Source: AC-69 sp036519575
GTDB taxonomy: Bacteria > Actinomycetota > UBA4738 > HRBIN12
Direction of reading: 5' to 3'
DNA length: 14,723 nt
Assembly (NCBI GenBank): GCA_036519575.1
Contig: DATDKZ010000224.1
Coordinates: 1-14,723, forward strand
Of the stretch, positions 7,585-13,750 are shown piece by piece. The notes under the pieces are model-generated. The model saw only the letters and a program-made list of their open reading frames with translations. It searched no databases and was not told the DNA's origin. The translations under genes and the position numbers were made by a program. Position 1 is the stretch's first letter; every line of letters begins with the position of its first letter.

Positions 7585-8025
7585 GTGAGGGTATCCGTGC
7601 AGATCGAGCTGGCCCTGCCTCCCGGGGAAATGTGGCGCCGCCTGCTGGCGTGGGAGGACCAGATCACGTGGATCGAGGACGCCGTCTCGGTACGGGTGCT
7701 GACGTCGCATCGCGGGGGCGTCGGCGTGATCGTCGCCGTGCGCACCCGGGTGCTGGGGGTACCGCTGCTCATCGACCGTCTGGAAGTCACGGTGTGGGAT
7801 CCCCCCCGGCGGCTGGTGATGGCCCACTGGGGCCTGGTTCGGGGGGTCGGCGAATGGCTCCTCCAGCCGGTCGGAGGTGGTACCCGGTTCATCTGGACCG
7901 AGGACCTGGCCTTGCCGGTTCCGATCCTCGGTGAGCTCTTGCTGCTCATGTACCGGCCATTCATGCACCGGCTGATGCGCAGCTCGCTCTCGAACCTGAA
8001 GCGGATGGTTCACCAGCAAGCGTAG
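7585..8025 (+). CDS. SRPBCC family protein (polyketide cyclase/dehydrase-like)
   Basis: This 146-residue soluble protein looks like a START/Bet v1-type hydrophobic-pocket protein. It begins with a beta strand of the form VSVQIELALPPGEMWRRLL. The pattern WIEDAVSVRVL follows, then a central pair of strands (LIDRLEVTVWDPPRRLVMAH), GGTRFIWTEDL and a long C-terminal helix (LMRSSLSNLKRMV). Members bind lipids or small aromatic ligands, and the family name does not fix a reaction. I chose GTG 7585 because the domain begins directly after it. GTG 7561, 1 nt after the MFS stop, is also in frame and would add eight residues. The gene is probably co-transcribed with the MFS gene. Its biochemical role is unknown. 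Confidence 0.75.
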   Translation: MRVSVQIELALPPGEMWRRLLAWEDQITWIEDAVSVRVLTSHRGGVGVIVAVRTRVLGVPLLIDRLEVTVWDPPRRLVMAHWGLVRGVGEWLLQPVGGGTRFIWTEDLALPVPILGELLLLMYRPFMHRLMRSSLSNLKRMVHQQA

Positions 8026-8039
8026 CCACACCTCGCGCG

Positions 8040-8045
8040 TAGACT
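8040..8045 (+). promoter_or_regulatory. -10 box TAGACT before the NCS1 permease
   Basis: TAGACT ends 11 nt before the ATG at 8057. The intervening bases (CCACACGAACC) hold no Shine-Dalgarno, which suggests a leaderless or near-leaderless transcript. The box begins 15 nt after the SRPBCC stop. No convincing -35 is seen. Confidence 0.5.
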
Positions 8046-8056
8046 CCACACGAACC

Positions 8057-9496
8057 ATGTCGCGCCTCAACGAGCGCCTCGAGCGGGCCCTGGAACGCGA
8101 GGCGCCCTCCTGGGGCATCCGTCCCGTGCCGGCCGATCGTCGACGACTGTCCGGCCTCGACCTGGCGGTCCTGTGGGGTGACCTGTCGGTCGGGCTGCTC
8201 GTGATGGTCACCGGCGCACTCCTCGTCCCCGCGTTAGGGCTTCGAACCGCCCTCCTCGCGATCGTCGTCGGATCCGTGATCGGCTGCCTTCCGCTCGCGC
8301 TGGTCGGCCTGGCCGGCGAGCGGGAGGGCGTGCCATCGATGGTGCTGTTCCGTCCGGTCCTCGGGCTGCGCGGCTCGTTCCTGCCCTCGGCCCTCAACCT
8401 GCTCCAGCTGGTTGGGTGGACGGCGGTCGAGTTCTGGGCCATGGGGCAGGTTGCCAACGTGGCCTCCAAGCGCCTGTTCGGCTTTGACGCGTCCCACTTC
8501 TGGCTGGCGTCGGTTGCGCTCATCTGCAGCCTCCTGGCCGTCGGGGGACCCATCCTGGTCGTTCGGCGGTGGCTCGAGCGCTTCGGCATCTACCTGCTGA
8601 TCGGCTCGGCCCTGTGGATCACCGCCAGGGTTCTGGGATCGGCGGACCTCGGCGCGATCTGGCGGACCCCCGGACGCGGAGGGCTGCCGTTCTGGCTCGC
8701 GGTCGACCTGGTCGTGGTGATGCCGATCTCCTGGCTCCCGCTCGTCGCCGATTACAACCGGTTCGCCCGGCCCGGTGGGGCCGGGTTCGCCGGCACGTAC
8801 TGGGGCTACCTGGCCGGGAACGTGTGGTTCTATGCCCTCGGTGCGCTCCTGGTGCTCGTGGCAGGGGCGGGTGCCGACGTGTTCGGGATCGGGACGGCCA
8901 TCGCGATCAGCGCCGGCGGCGGAGTCGTCCTCATCGCGCTCCTCGTCGGGGAGAGCGACAACGCGTTCGCGGATATCTACTCCGCGGCGGTCTCGACGCA
9001 GAACGTGATGCCGAACCTCCCGCAGCGCGCGCTGATCGCCGCGGTGGGGGCAACGGGGTTCCTTCTCGCCCTGGCGTTCTCGATGGACCGCTACGAGCTG
9101 TTCCTGTTGCTGATCGGGTCGGTGTTCGTGCCGCTGGCGGCGGTGTTCATGGCCGACTACTTCGTGCATCACCGTGGGCAGTACGGGGAGGGCGCGCTGT
9201 TCTCACCGACCGGGGTGAACGTGCGGGCCCTCGTGCCGTGGGCCGTCGGGTTCCTGCTGTACCACTGGAGCGCGCCGACCGGGCCGGTCGGGTGGATCGA
9301 GGCCATGCGGACGCTCTTCCACGCCTGGCTGCACCTGCCGTTCCCCCTGTTCGACTCGGCCCTGGGGGCGAGCATCCCTAGTTTCGCCGCGGCCTTCGCC
9401 CTCTCGTTCGTCGTCCTGCGGAAAACGGGCCGTGACGGCGGTCCTACTCGTACACGGCCCGAGGTGTCGGCGGGGGGGCCGCGATCAGCACGATGA
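8057..9496 (+). CDS. NCS1 family nucleobase:cation symporter (CytX/purine-cytosine permease-like)
   Basis: This 479-residue protein is a 12-segment permease of the nucleobase-cation-symport-1 family (LeuT fold). A soluble N-terminus of about 35 residues leads to the first segment, WGDLSVGLLVMVTGALLVP. The third region, LLQLVGWTAVEFWAMGQ, and PISWLPLVADYNRF at about 223-236 are typical of CytX-like and purine/cytosine permeases. Known relatives carry cytosine, hydroxymethylpyrimidine, allantoin, uracil or hydantoins, usually with Na+ or H+. A substrate cannot be chosen here. Hydantoin and imidazole-ring compounds make a histidine-derived ring compound conceivable, but that is speculation. The last ~25 residues (GRDGG to PRSAR) are polar, and this tail overlaps the cupin gene on the other strand by 53 nt. 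No thiamine-type riboswitch was seen upstream. Confidence 0.85.
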   Translation: MSRLNERLERALEREAPSWGIRPVPADRRRLSGLDLAVLWGDLSVGLLVMVTGALLVPALGLRTALLAIVVGSVIGCLPLALVGLAGEREGVPSMVLFRPVLGLRGSFLPSALNLLQLVGWTAVEFWAMGQVANVASKRLFGFDASHFWLASVALICSLLAVGGPILVVRRWLERFGIYLLIGSALWITARVLGSADLGAIWRTPGRGGLPFWLAVDLVVVMPISWLPLVADYNRFARPGGAGFAGTYWGYLAGNVWFYALGALLVLVAGAGADVFGIGTAIAISAGGGVVLIALLVGESDNAFADIYSAAVSTQNVMPNLPQRALIAAVGATGFLLALAFSMDRYELFLLLIGSVFVPLAAVFMADYFVHHRGQYGEGALFSPTGVNVRALVPWAVGFLLYHWSAPTGPVGWIEAMRTLFHAWLHLPFPLFDSALGASIPSFAAAFALSFVVLRKTGRDGGPTRTRPEVSAGGPRSAR

Positions 9497-9782
9497 CGGC
9501 CGGTTCCTCCGAAGCGTTCCTGATCGTGAGCTCGGATCCCGCGGGTATCAGGACGGTGCCCCACTGGCCCAGGCGCTTTCGCCCCTTGTCGACCTGGATG
9601 GCCACTCGACCGGCCACCACCGTGCAGATCGCGTCGGAGTCCGGGTCGGAGATGGGGCCGAGCCCCTGTGCCCCCTGGAGGCATACGACCTCCGACCATA
9701 GGTGGTCGGACTCGAAGAGTGGCTCGTGGCGGGGTCCGTGCTCGGAGAACCGGACGAGGTCGCGGAGGTCCTTCGCGTCCAT
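9444..9782 (-). CDS. Small cupin-fold protein lacking the usual metal-binding histidines
   Basis: The 112-residue product has the layout of a single-domain cupin. Strands before and around AICTVVAGRVAIQV form the first half, and GQWGTVLIPAGSELTIRN with AVIVLIAAPPP the second. The classical motif 1 (two His and a Glu) reads ISDPDSDAICTVVAG here, and the motif 2 His is Leu in PAGSEL. The metal site is therefore absent and a binding or scaffold role is more likely than catalysis. The start is ATG 9782, 8 nt after TACGCT on the minus strand; the frame is open to 9881 but only into the pepA promoter. The gene diverges from pepA and runs tail-to-tail into the permease, overlapping 53 nt. The fold is probable; the function is unknown. 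Confidence 0.75.
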   Translation of the reverse strand: MDAKDLRDLVRFSEHGPRHEPLFESDHLWSEVVCLQGAQGLGPISDPDSDAICTVVAGRVAIQVDKGRKRLGQWGTVLIPAGSELTIRNASEEPAVIVLIAAPPPTPRAVYE

Positions 9783-9790
9783 CGGGTGCA

Positions 9791-9796
9791 AGCGTA
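9791..9796 (-). promoter_or_regulatory. -10 box TACGCT of the cupin gene
   Basis: On the minus strand TACGCT ends 8 nt before ATG 9782 with no Shine-Dalgarno between, which fits a leaderless start. No clear -35 is visible. It faces the pepA -10 about 40 nt away, so the two genes share a divergent control region. Confidence 0.4.
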
Positions 9797-9834
9797 GCCG
9801 GGCGCCGTTCCTGTCGCCCCCGGGACCGGGTGGA

Positions 9835-9868
9835 TAGACTAGGCCGCCGACCTGCAGGAACGAAGGAG
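9835..9868 (+). promoter_or_regulatory. pepA -10 box TAGACT and Shine-Dalgarno GAAGGAG
   Basis: TAGACT at 9835-9840 is the likely -10. Unlike the other promoters here it is followed by a short leader that contains GAAGGAG at 9862-9868, five bases before GTG 9874. pepA therefore appears to be translated by the standard Shine-Dalgarno route from a leader of roughly 27 nt. Confidence 0.55.
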
Positions 9869-9873
9869 TCGCC

Positions 9874-11406
9874 GTGCCCACGTTCGTCTACTCCACCGAC
9901 CCCCCGGCCTCCGTCCGAACCGACATCCTGGTCCTTCCGGTCTATGAGGGCCTGGAGGCCGGCCCCGGGGTGAAGGACGTGAAGGGAACCGATCTGCTGG
10001 CCCTGTACGCCGAGGCCAAGTTCAAGGGAAAGCGAGGCGAGCCTCTCCTCGTACCCAACACCGGCGGGCTGGGCGTCGCGGCCAGATCCGTGCTGCTCGT
10101 CGGGGTGGGGAAGCGGCGGGAGGTCACGACCGACTCCCTCCGCCGGGCGCTCGGACGGGTCGCGCCCCAGCTGGCCAAACGACGGACCGTGGCGACCACG
10201 TTCCCCCAGGTCGTGGGGCGGTCACCCGAGGACGCCGTGCAGGCGACGGTGGAGGGCCTGCTCCTCGGCTCCTACCGGTTCGACCGGTACAAGTCGGGCA
10301 AGGACGAGGACCAACCGGAGAAGCCGGCACTGCGCACCGTCACCGTCCTCGGGTCGCCCCGGTGGACGGGCCGGGCGGTGGTCCAGAACCTGGAGGAGTC
10401 GATCGCCCGAGGCGACATCGTGAGTGACGCCGTGGCCTGGGCCCGGGATCTGGTGAACACCCCTGCCGGTGACCTCACACCCGAGGTCCTGGCCGGATAC
10501 GCGGTGGAGATGGCGAAAGAGGTGGGCCTGGAGTCCAAGGTCTGGACCGAGCCCGAGCTCCGGCGGGGAAAGTTCGGCGGCATCCTCGGGGTGGGGCAGG
10601 GGAGCGCGAACCCGCCCCGCATGATCGAGCTCAAGTACCGGGGAGGTCCGAGCAGTCAGGCTCCCATCGCGCTTTCCGGTAAGGGCATCACCTTCGATTC
10701 CGGCGGGCTGTCGATCAAGGACGCCTCGCAGATGGAGTGGATGAAGGCCGACATGGCCGGGGCGGCCTCCATCCTCGCGGCCATGAAGGCCATCGCTCGG
10801 CTGAAGCCGAGCGTGAACGTGATCGCGGCGATCCCGTCGTCGGAGAACATGCCGAGCGGGTCGGCCATCCGCCCGGGCGACGTGCTGACGCACCGCGGCG
10901 GCAAGACCTCCGAGGTGGTGAACACCGACGCCGAGGGGCGACTGGTCCTGGCCGATGCCCTGGCCTACCTGGCCGAACGCAAGCCGCGGGTCATCATCGA
11001 TACGGCCACCCTCACCGGCGCGTGCATGGTGGCCCTGGGGCGCGACATCTACGGCGTGTTCGGGAACGACAGGGGCCTCGTCCGGGACATCCTGGCCGCG
11101 GGAGAGGCGGTGGGAGAGCCCGGGTGGGAGCTCCCCCTGTACCGGGACTACCGTCGACTCATCAGGTCTCACGTCGCCGACGTCCGCAACGCGGGGAAGG
11201 ACCGGTGGGGCGGGGCCATCACCGCGGCGCTGTTCCTCGCCGAGTTCGTGGGAGACATCCCATGGGCCCACCTGGACGTCGCGGGACCCGCGTTCTCGGA
11301 GAGGGCCGGCGACTACTGGCCGAACGGCGCGACCGGCGTGCCGGCTCGCACGCTGGTGCAGTACGTGCTGGCGAAGGCCAAGCGACCGGCCCGACGCCCG
11401 GGCTAG
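9874..11406 (+). CDS. pepA: Leucyl aminopeptidase (M17 family, cytosol aminopeptidase)
   Basis: PepA is a cytosolic, usually hexameric di-metal exopeptidase that removes N-terminal residues, preferably leucine, during peptide turnover. The 510-residue product has the M17 macro-like N-terminal domain and a C-terminal catalytic domain. All key residues are present: Lys270 and Asp275 in GKGITFDSGG, Lys282, Asp293 in MKADMAG, and Asp352, Glu354 and Arg356 in NTDAEGRLVLADAL. The GTG start at 9874 is set by GAAGGAG five bases upstream. Some PepA proteins also bind DNA, but nothing here tests that. The gene diverges from the cupin gene and shares a CTAG with the stop of the convergent methyltransferase. 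The call is firm. Confidence 0.96.
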   Translation: MPTFVYSTDPPASVRTDILVLPVYEGLEAGPGVKDVKGTDLLALYAEAKFKGKRGEPLLVPNTGGLGVAARSVLLVGVGKRREVTTDSLRRALGRVAPQLAKRRTVATTFPQVVGRSPEDAVQATVEGLLLGSYRFDRYKSGKDEDQPEKPALRTVTVLGSPRWTGRAVVQNLEESIARGDIVSDAVAWARDLVNTPAGDLTPEVLAGYAVEMAKEVGLESKVWTEPELRRGKFGGILGVGQGSANPPRMIELKYRGGPSSQAPIALSGKGITFDSGGLSIKDASQMEWMKADMAGAASILAAMKAIARLKPSVNVIAAIPSSENMPSGSAIRPGDVLTHRGGKTSEVVNTDAEGRLVLADALAYLAERKPRVIIDTATLTGACMVALGRDIYGVFGNDRGLVRDILAAGEAVGEPGWELPLYRDYRRLIRSHVADVRNAGKDRWGGAITAALFLAEFVGDIPWAHLDVAGPAFSERAGDYWPNGATGVPARTLVQYVLAKAKRPARRPG

Positions 11407-12206
11407 GGCTTGGCCCCCACCGCGAGCCAGACGTCGCGGAAGTCGTTGACGGGATCGGAAAACCGAGCTGCGAACACGCGCTGGGCGTTGCGGCTGAAGG
11501 ATTCCCATCTCTCCGGGCCGAGCATCGATCGGAGGAATCGCCCGGTCGACCACGTGCCCAGCCCGTCGACGTAGTCGCGGAGCGGATAGGCGAATCGGTA
11601 CTCGCGGCGCTCGGTTCGGACGTGCTTGAGCCCGGCGTCGAGCAGCGTCTCCTCGATGGCCATCCGGTCGGCGAACCGGTCGGCCCAGGGGAGCGCCTGG
11701 GTCCGGACATCCAGGAGCATCTGCTGGCCGACGGCACCCTCCACGAGCTCGAGCCATGTCTTCTGGAGCTCGTCGCGGTCGCCGTCGGCCCACGACGACA
11801 GTGCCAGCCGTCCACCCGGCTTCAGCACTCGGATCATGTCGTACAGCGCCGTCTGATACTTCGTGAAGTGCGAGACGACGAAGTTCGCGGTGACGGCGTC
11901 GAACGTCGCGTCCCGGAAGGGGAGGTCGATGGCCTCCGCGGCGGCCAGGCGAAGCGAGGGTCGGGACCGTGCCGCCTGCGCCAGCATCCCCAGCGACACG
12001 TCGACCCCGACCGGCACTCCCTCGGGCCCAAGGAGCGAGGCGGCCGCGGAGGCAGCGACGCCCGTCCCCGTGCCGACGTCCAGGACCCGCCCGCCGTGCG
12101 GCGGTTGGGCCAGTGCGACCAGGTCGCCGGCCGGCTGAGCCAACCGGGGCGCGTTGATGCGCTCGTAGGTCTCGGCGATGCCATCGTAGGAACGCCAGTC
12201 GTCCAT
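11403..12206 (-). CDS. Class I SAM-dependent methyltransferase (UbiE/COQ5-like)
   Basis: The 267-residue protein has a Rossmann-type methyltransferase core. Motif I is VLDVGTGTGVAA (residues 41-52), which binds the SAM methionine. The acidic residue of the next strand, in VGVDVSLGMLAQA (Asp69), contacts the ribose. LPFRDATFDAVTA and the post-motif strand RVLKPGGRLALSSW (about 126-139) complete the core. The C-terminal third (from about 145) is a substrate-cap region with no recognisable signature. The nearest families are UbiE-like and general methyltransferase-11 domains, and the substrate cannot be assigned. The start is ATG 12206, 9 nt after TAGGCT on the minus strand. The gene converges on pepA with overlapping TAG stops and diverges from the membrane-protein operon. 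Confidence 0.88.
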   Translation of the reverse strand: MDDWRSYDGIAETYERINAPRLAQPAGDLVALAQPPHGGRVLDVGTGTGVAASAAASLLGPEGVPVGVDVSLGMLAQAARSRPSLRLAAAEAIDLPFRDATFDAVTANFVVSHFTKYQTALYDMIRVLKPGGRLALSSWADGDRDELQKTWLELVEGAVGQQMLLDVRTQALPWADRFADRMAIEETLLDAGLKHVRTERREYRFAYPLRDYVDGLGTWSTGRFLRSMLGPERWESFSRNAQRVFAARFSDPVNDFRDVWLAVGAKP

Positions 12207-12215
12207 CCGCGAAAC

Positions 12216-12221
12216 AGCCTA
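12216..12221 (-). promoter_or_regulatory. -10 box TAGGCT of the methyltransferase
   Basis: Minus-strand TAGGCT ends 9 nt before ATG 12206. The intervening bases GTTTCGCGG contain no ribosome binding site, again suggesting a leaderless message. The -35 is not recognisable. Confidence 0.5.
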
Positions 12222-12311
12222 GCCGGTGTCCGTGCATTCGCCCGACCGGCGTCGATGGGCGGGCAGTCGGGTTAGCGTGGGAGCATCGGCGGATCAAGCC
12301 CGCGCCGCGGG

Positions 12312-12317
12312 TAGGCT
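12312..12317 (+). promoter_or_regulatory. -10 box TAGGCT of the right-hand operon
   Basis: TAGGCT lies 10 nt before an ATG at 12328 and 24 nt before the TTG at 12342 that opens the first long gene. By the spacing used at the other genes, transcription would begin close to the ATG of the five-codon mini-ORF. A second TANNNT box, TAGCGT at 12273-12278, lies further upstream in this divergent region of about 135 nt, which otherwise shows no gene. Confidence 0.45.
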
Positions 12318-12327
12318 GGTGCGCGGC

Positions 12328-12345
12328 ATGAGCGGCCGCGCTTGA
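12328..12345 (+). CDS. Possible leaderless five-codon mini-ORF (MSGRA)
   Basis: ATG AGC GGC CGC GCT TGA begins 10 nt after the TAGGCT box. Its TGA (12343-12345) overlaps the TTG start (12342-12344) of the downstream membrane-protein gene as TTGA. It could be a true leader ORF that delivers terminating ribosomes to a weak TTG start with no Shine-Dalgarno. It could also be the remains of the original start, displaced by a small duplication or a frameshift. It is too short to have a protein function that sequence can support. Confidence 0.3.
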   Translation: MSGRA

Positions 12346-12355
12346 GCGGACCCGC
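12328..12355 (+). repeat. Imperfect 14-bp tandem repeat at the operon start
   Basis: ATGAGCGGCCGCGC (12328-12341) is followed directly by TTGAGCGGACCCGC (12342-12355), matching at 11 of 14 positions. Both copies open with a potential start codon and encode MSG, and they lie in different reading frames. A short tandem duplication would explain why an ATG copy and a TTG copy of the start lie side by side. Confidence 0.4.
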
Positions 12356-13118
12356 GGGCGTCACGGCGCTGGTCCTGGGGGAGCTCACGGCCGGCGGGGT
12401 GGCGCTCCTGTTCCTGACCCCACTGTGGCACGAGGTGAAGCCGGGATTCTTCAAGCTCACCGGGTGCGTCATCCTCGTCGTCGCAGTCGGCGCGTGGGGG
12501 TCGGCGGGCGCCGGCCTGGTGGAGGGAAGCCAGGCGGGACAGTGGTCGGAGCGCCTGGCGGGCGCGCTGGCGGCGGTGACCCTGGTCTGGGTGACGCTGC
12601 TGTTCGTCCGTCGACCGGGCCCGGCGCGAGCCGTGGGGGTGGCCTCGGTGCCCTTATCGATGGCCATGCTGGTGGCCATGGCAGGGACGGCCGACGAGTC
12701 CCCGGTCGTCTCCTTTCTCCAGTTGCTGGCCGGGGCGGCGTTCCTCGGGGCAGTCGTGGACGGGCTCCTGCTCGGGCACTGGTACCTCACCGACCGCGGG
12801 TTGTCGAGGGGACCCATCAACCGTTCCACGTCGTTCCTGATCGTCGCGGTGCTCCTGGAGGCGGCGGCCGTCGTCGCCGGGGGATTCGGTCCCACCAGAG
12901 CGACGTCGAACTTCAACCCGCTGCTCACCTCCGCCGGCCTCGCGTCGTGGATCGCGCTGGGGATGGTCGGGGCCACCGCCCTCATCGCCATCGTGATCCG
13001 TGCCGCGCTCAAGGGGCCCCGGGCCTCGGCGGTGCAGGCCGCCACGGGCTTCTTCTACCTCGCCGTCATCACCGCGTTGACCGCGGAGTTCGCGGCGAAG
13101 GTCCGGTTCTTCCGATAG
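12342..13118 (+). CDS. Unrecognised polytopic membrane protein
   Basis: I do not recognise the family. The 258-residue product is almost entirely hydrophobic, with about eight predicted membrane segments. Examples are the stretches around LVLGELTAGGVALLFL, GCVILVVAVGAW, AAVTLVWVTLLFV, LQLLAGAAFLGAVVDGLLL, FLIVAVLLEAAAVVAG and IALGMVGATALIAIVI. Short polar loops contain PLWHEVKPGF and LLGHWYLTDRGLSRGPINR. His residues in or near the membrane (in WHE and GHW) could bind a cofactor or metal, but this is not shown. The only start in frame after the TAG at 12312-12314 is TTG 12342, so the start is well bounded. There is no signal peptide or soluble domain. The CPBP gene follows after 2 nt, so the two are co-transcribed. 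Confidence 0.75.
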   Translation: MSGPAGVTALVLGELTAGGVALLFLTPLWHEVKPGFFKLTGCVILVVAVGAWGSAGAGLVEGSQAGQWSERLAGALAAVTLVWVTLLFVRRPGPARAVGVASVPLSMAMLVAMAGTADESPVVSFLQLLAGAAFLGAVVDGLLLGHWYLTDRGLSRGPINRSTSFLIVAVLLEAAAVVAGGFGPTRATSNFNPLLTSAGLASWIALGMVGATALIAIVIRAALKGPRASAVQAATGFFYLAVITALTAEFAAKVRFFR

Positions 13119-13120
13119 CC

Positions 13121-13750
13121 ATGGTCGCAGTGGTGATGATCGCCGGCGCGTTCATCGAGTTCGCCGCATGGTGGGCCGTCTCCCGGAGGGGGATCAGCAT
13201 CTGGGTGGCCATGGGGATCGCCCTTCCTGCCTTGGGAGTCGCGGCCATTGCCGTCGCAGAGCCCTCGCTCTCGCCGGCGGTGAACGGGGCCACCGCCGCC
13301 GCCGCGGGAGCTGCGGCGGGCCTCGTCCTCTACCTGGCGACGCGGGTGTTCGTCGCGGCTGTTCGGCCGTGGCGGACCTTCCAGCGGCATTCGGTCGAGC
13401 TCTACGCTCGCCAGGCGGGGCTGCCGCTCGTCGCAGCGATCGTGCTCGCCGCGGCGGTGATGGCTCCGGGCGAGGAGCTCTTCTGGCGCGGCCTGTTCCA
13501 GGCCAAGCTGAGCGTCGTCCTCGACGGCCGGACGGCGGGAGCGGCGATCGCGTGGGCCGCCTTCGTGGCGGTCAACCTGCCCAGCCGCAACCTGGCCATC
13601 ATCGCCGGCGGGGTGGTGGGGGGAGCCGTGTGGTCCGCGCTTTCCTGGTGGACCGGGGGTGCGTTGGCCAGCATCGTGTGCCACGCCCTGTGGACCGCCC
13701 TGATGCTGGGGTTTCCCGTGGTCCGCATCCCGGTCGGTGGGCGGGCGTGA
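13121..13750 (+). CDS. CPBP family intramembrane protein with altered motif residues
   Basis: CPBP (Abi/Rce1-like) proteins are membrane glutamic-acid proteases or non-catalytic relatives. The 209-residue product has about six to seven hydrophobic segments. The signature EELFWRG is present (Glu118, Glu119, Arg123). The second motif, usually Phe-x3-His, reads FVAVN here, so the expected His is Asn152. The final motif, usually HxxxN, is HALWT (His188, Thr192). Catalysis is therefore doubtful. The start is ATG 13121, 2 nt after the preceding stop; GAAGG lies too far upstream to be an ideal ribosome site, so coupling to the previous gene is likely. The stop overlaps the next start as GTGA. Bacterial relatives are linked to prenyl-protein processing, bacteriocin self-immunity or unknown roles; none can be chosen here. 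Confidence 0.8.
   Translation: MVAVVMIAGAFIEFAAWWAVSRRGISIWVAMGIALPALGVAAIAVAEPSLSPAVNGATAAAAGAAAGLVLYLATRVFVAAVRPWRTFQRHSVELYARQAGLPLVAAIVLAAAVMAPGEELFWRGLFQAKLSVVLDGRTAGAAIAWAAFVAVNLPSRNLAIIAGGVVGGAVWSALSWWTGGALASIVCHALWTALMLGFPVVRIPVGGRA

Noticed and set aside
8234..9172. 312-residue minus-strand frame opposite the NCS1 permease
   Set aside because: The composition is almost entirely Asp/Glu/Arg/His/Gln/Pro with no hydrophobic core, as expected opposite membrane-protein codons in GC-rich DNA.
8057..9496. Thiamine-linked CytX with a TPP riboswitch
   Set aside because: The upstream gap of 31 nt cannot hold a TPP riboswitch and no thi gene is nearby, so the thiamine role has no support.
10222..12297. 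691-residue minus-strand frame covering pepA and the methyltransferase region
   Set aside because: It is out of frame with the methyltransferase, antisense to intact pepA, and of low-complexity composition; it is a shadow.
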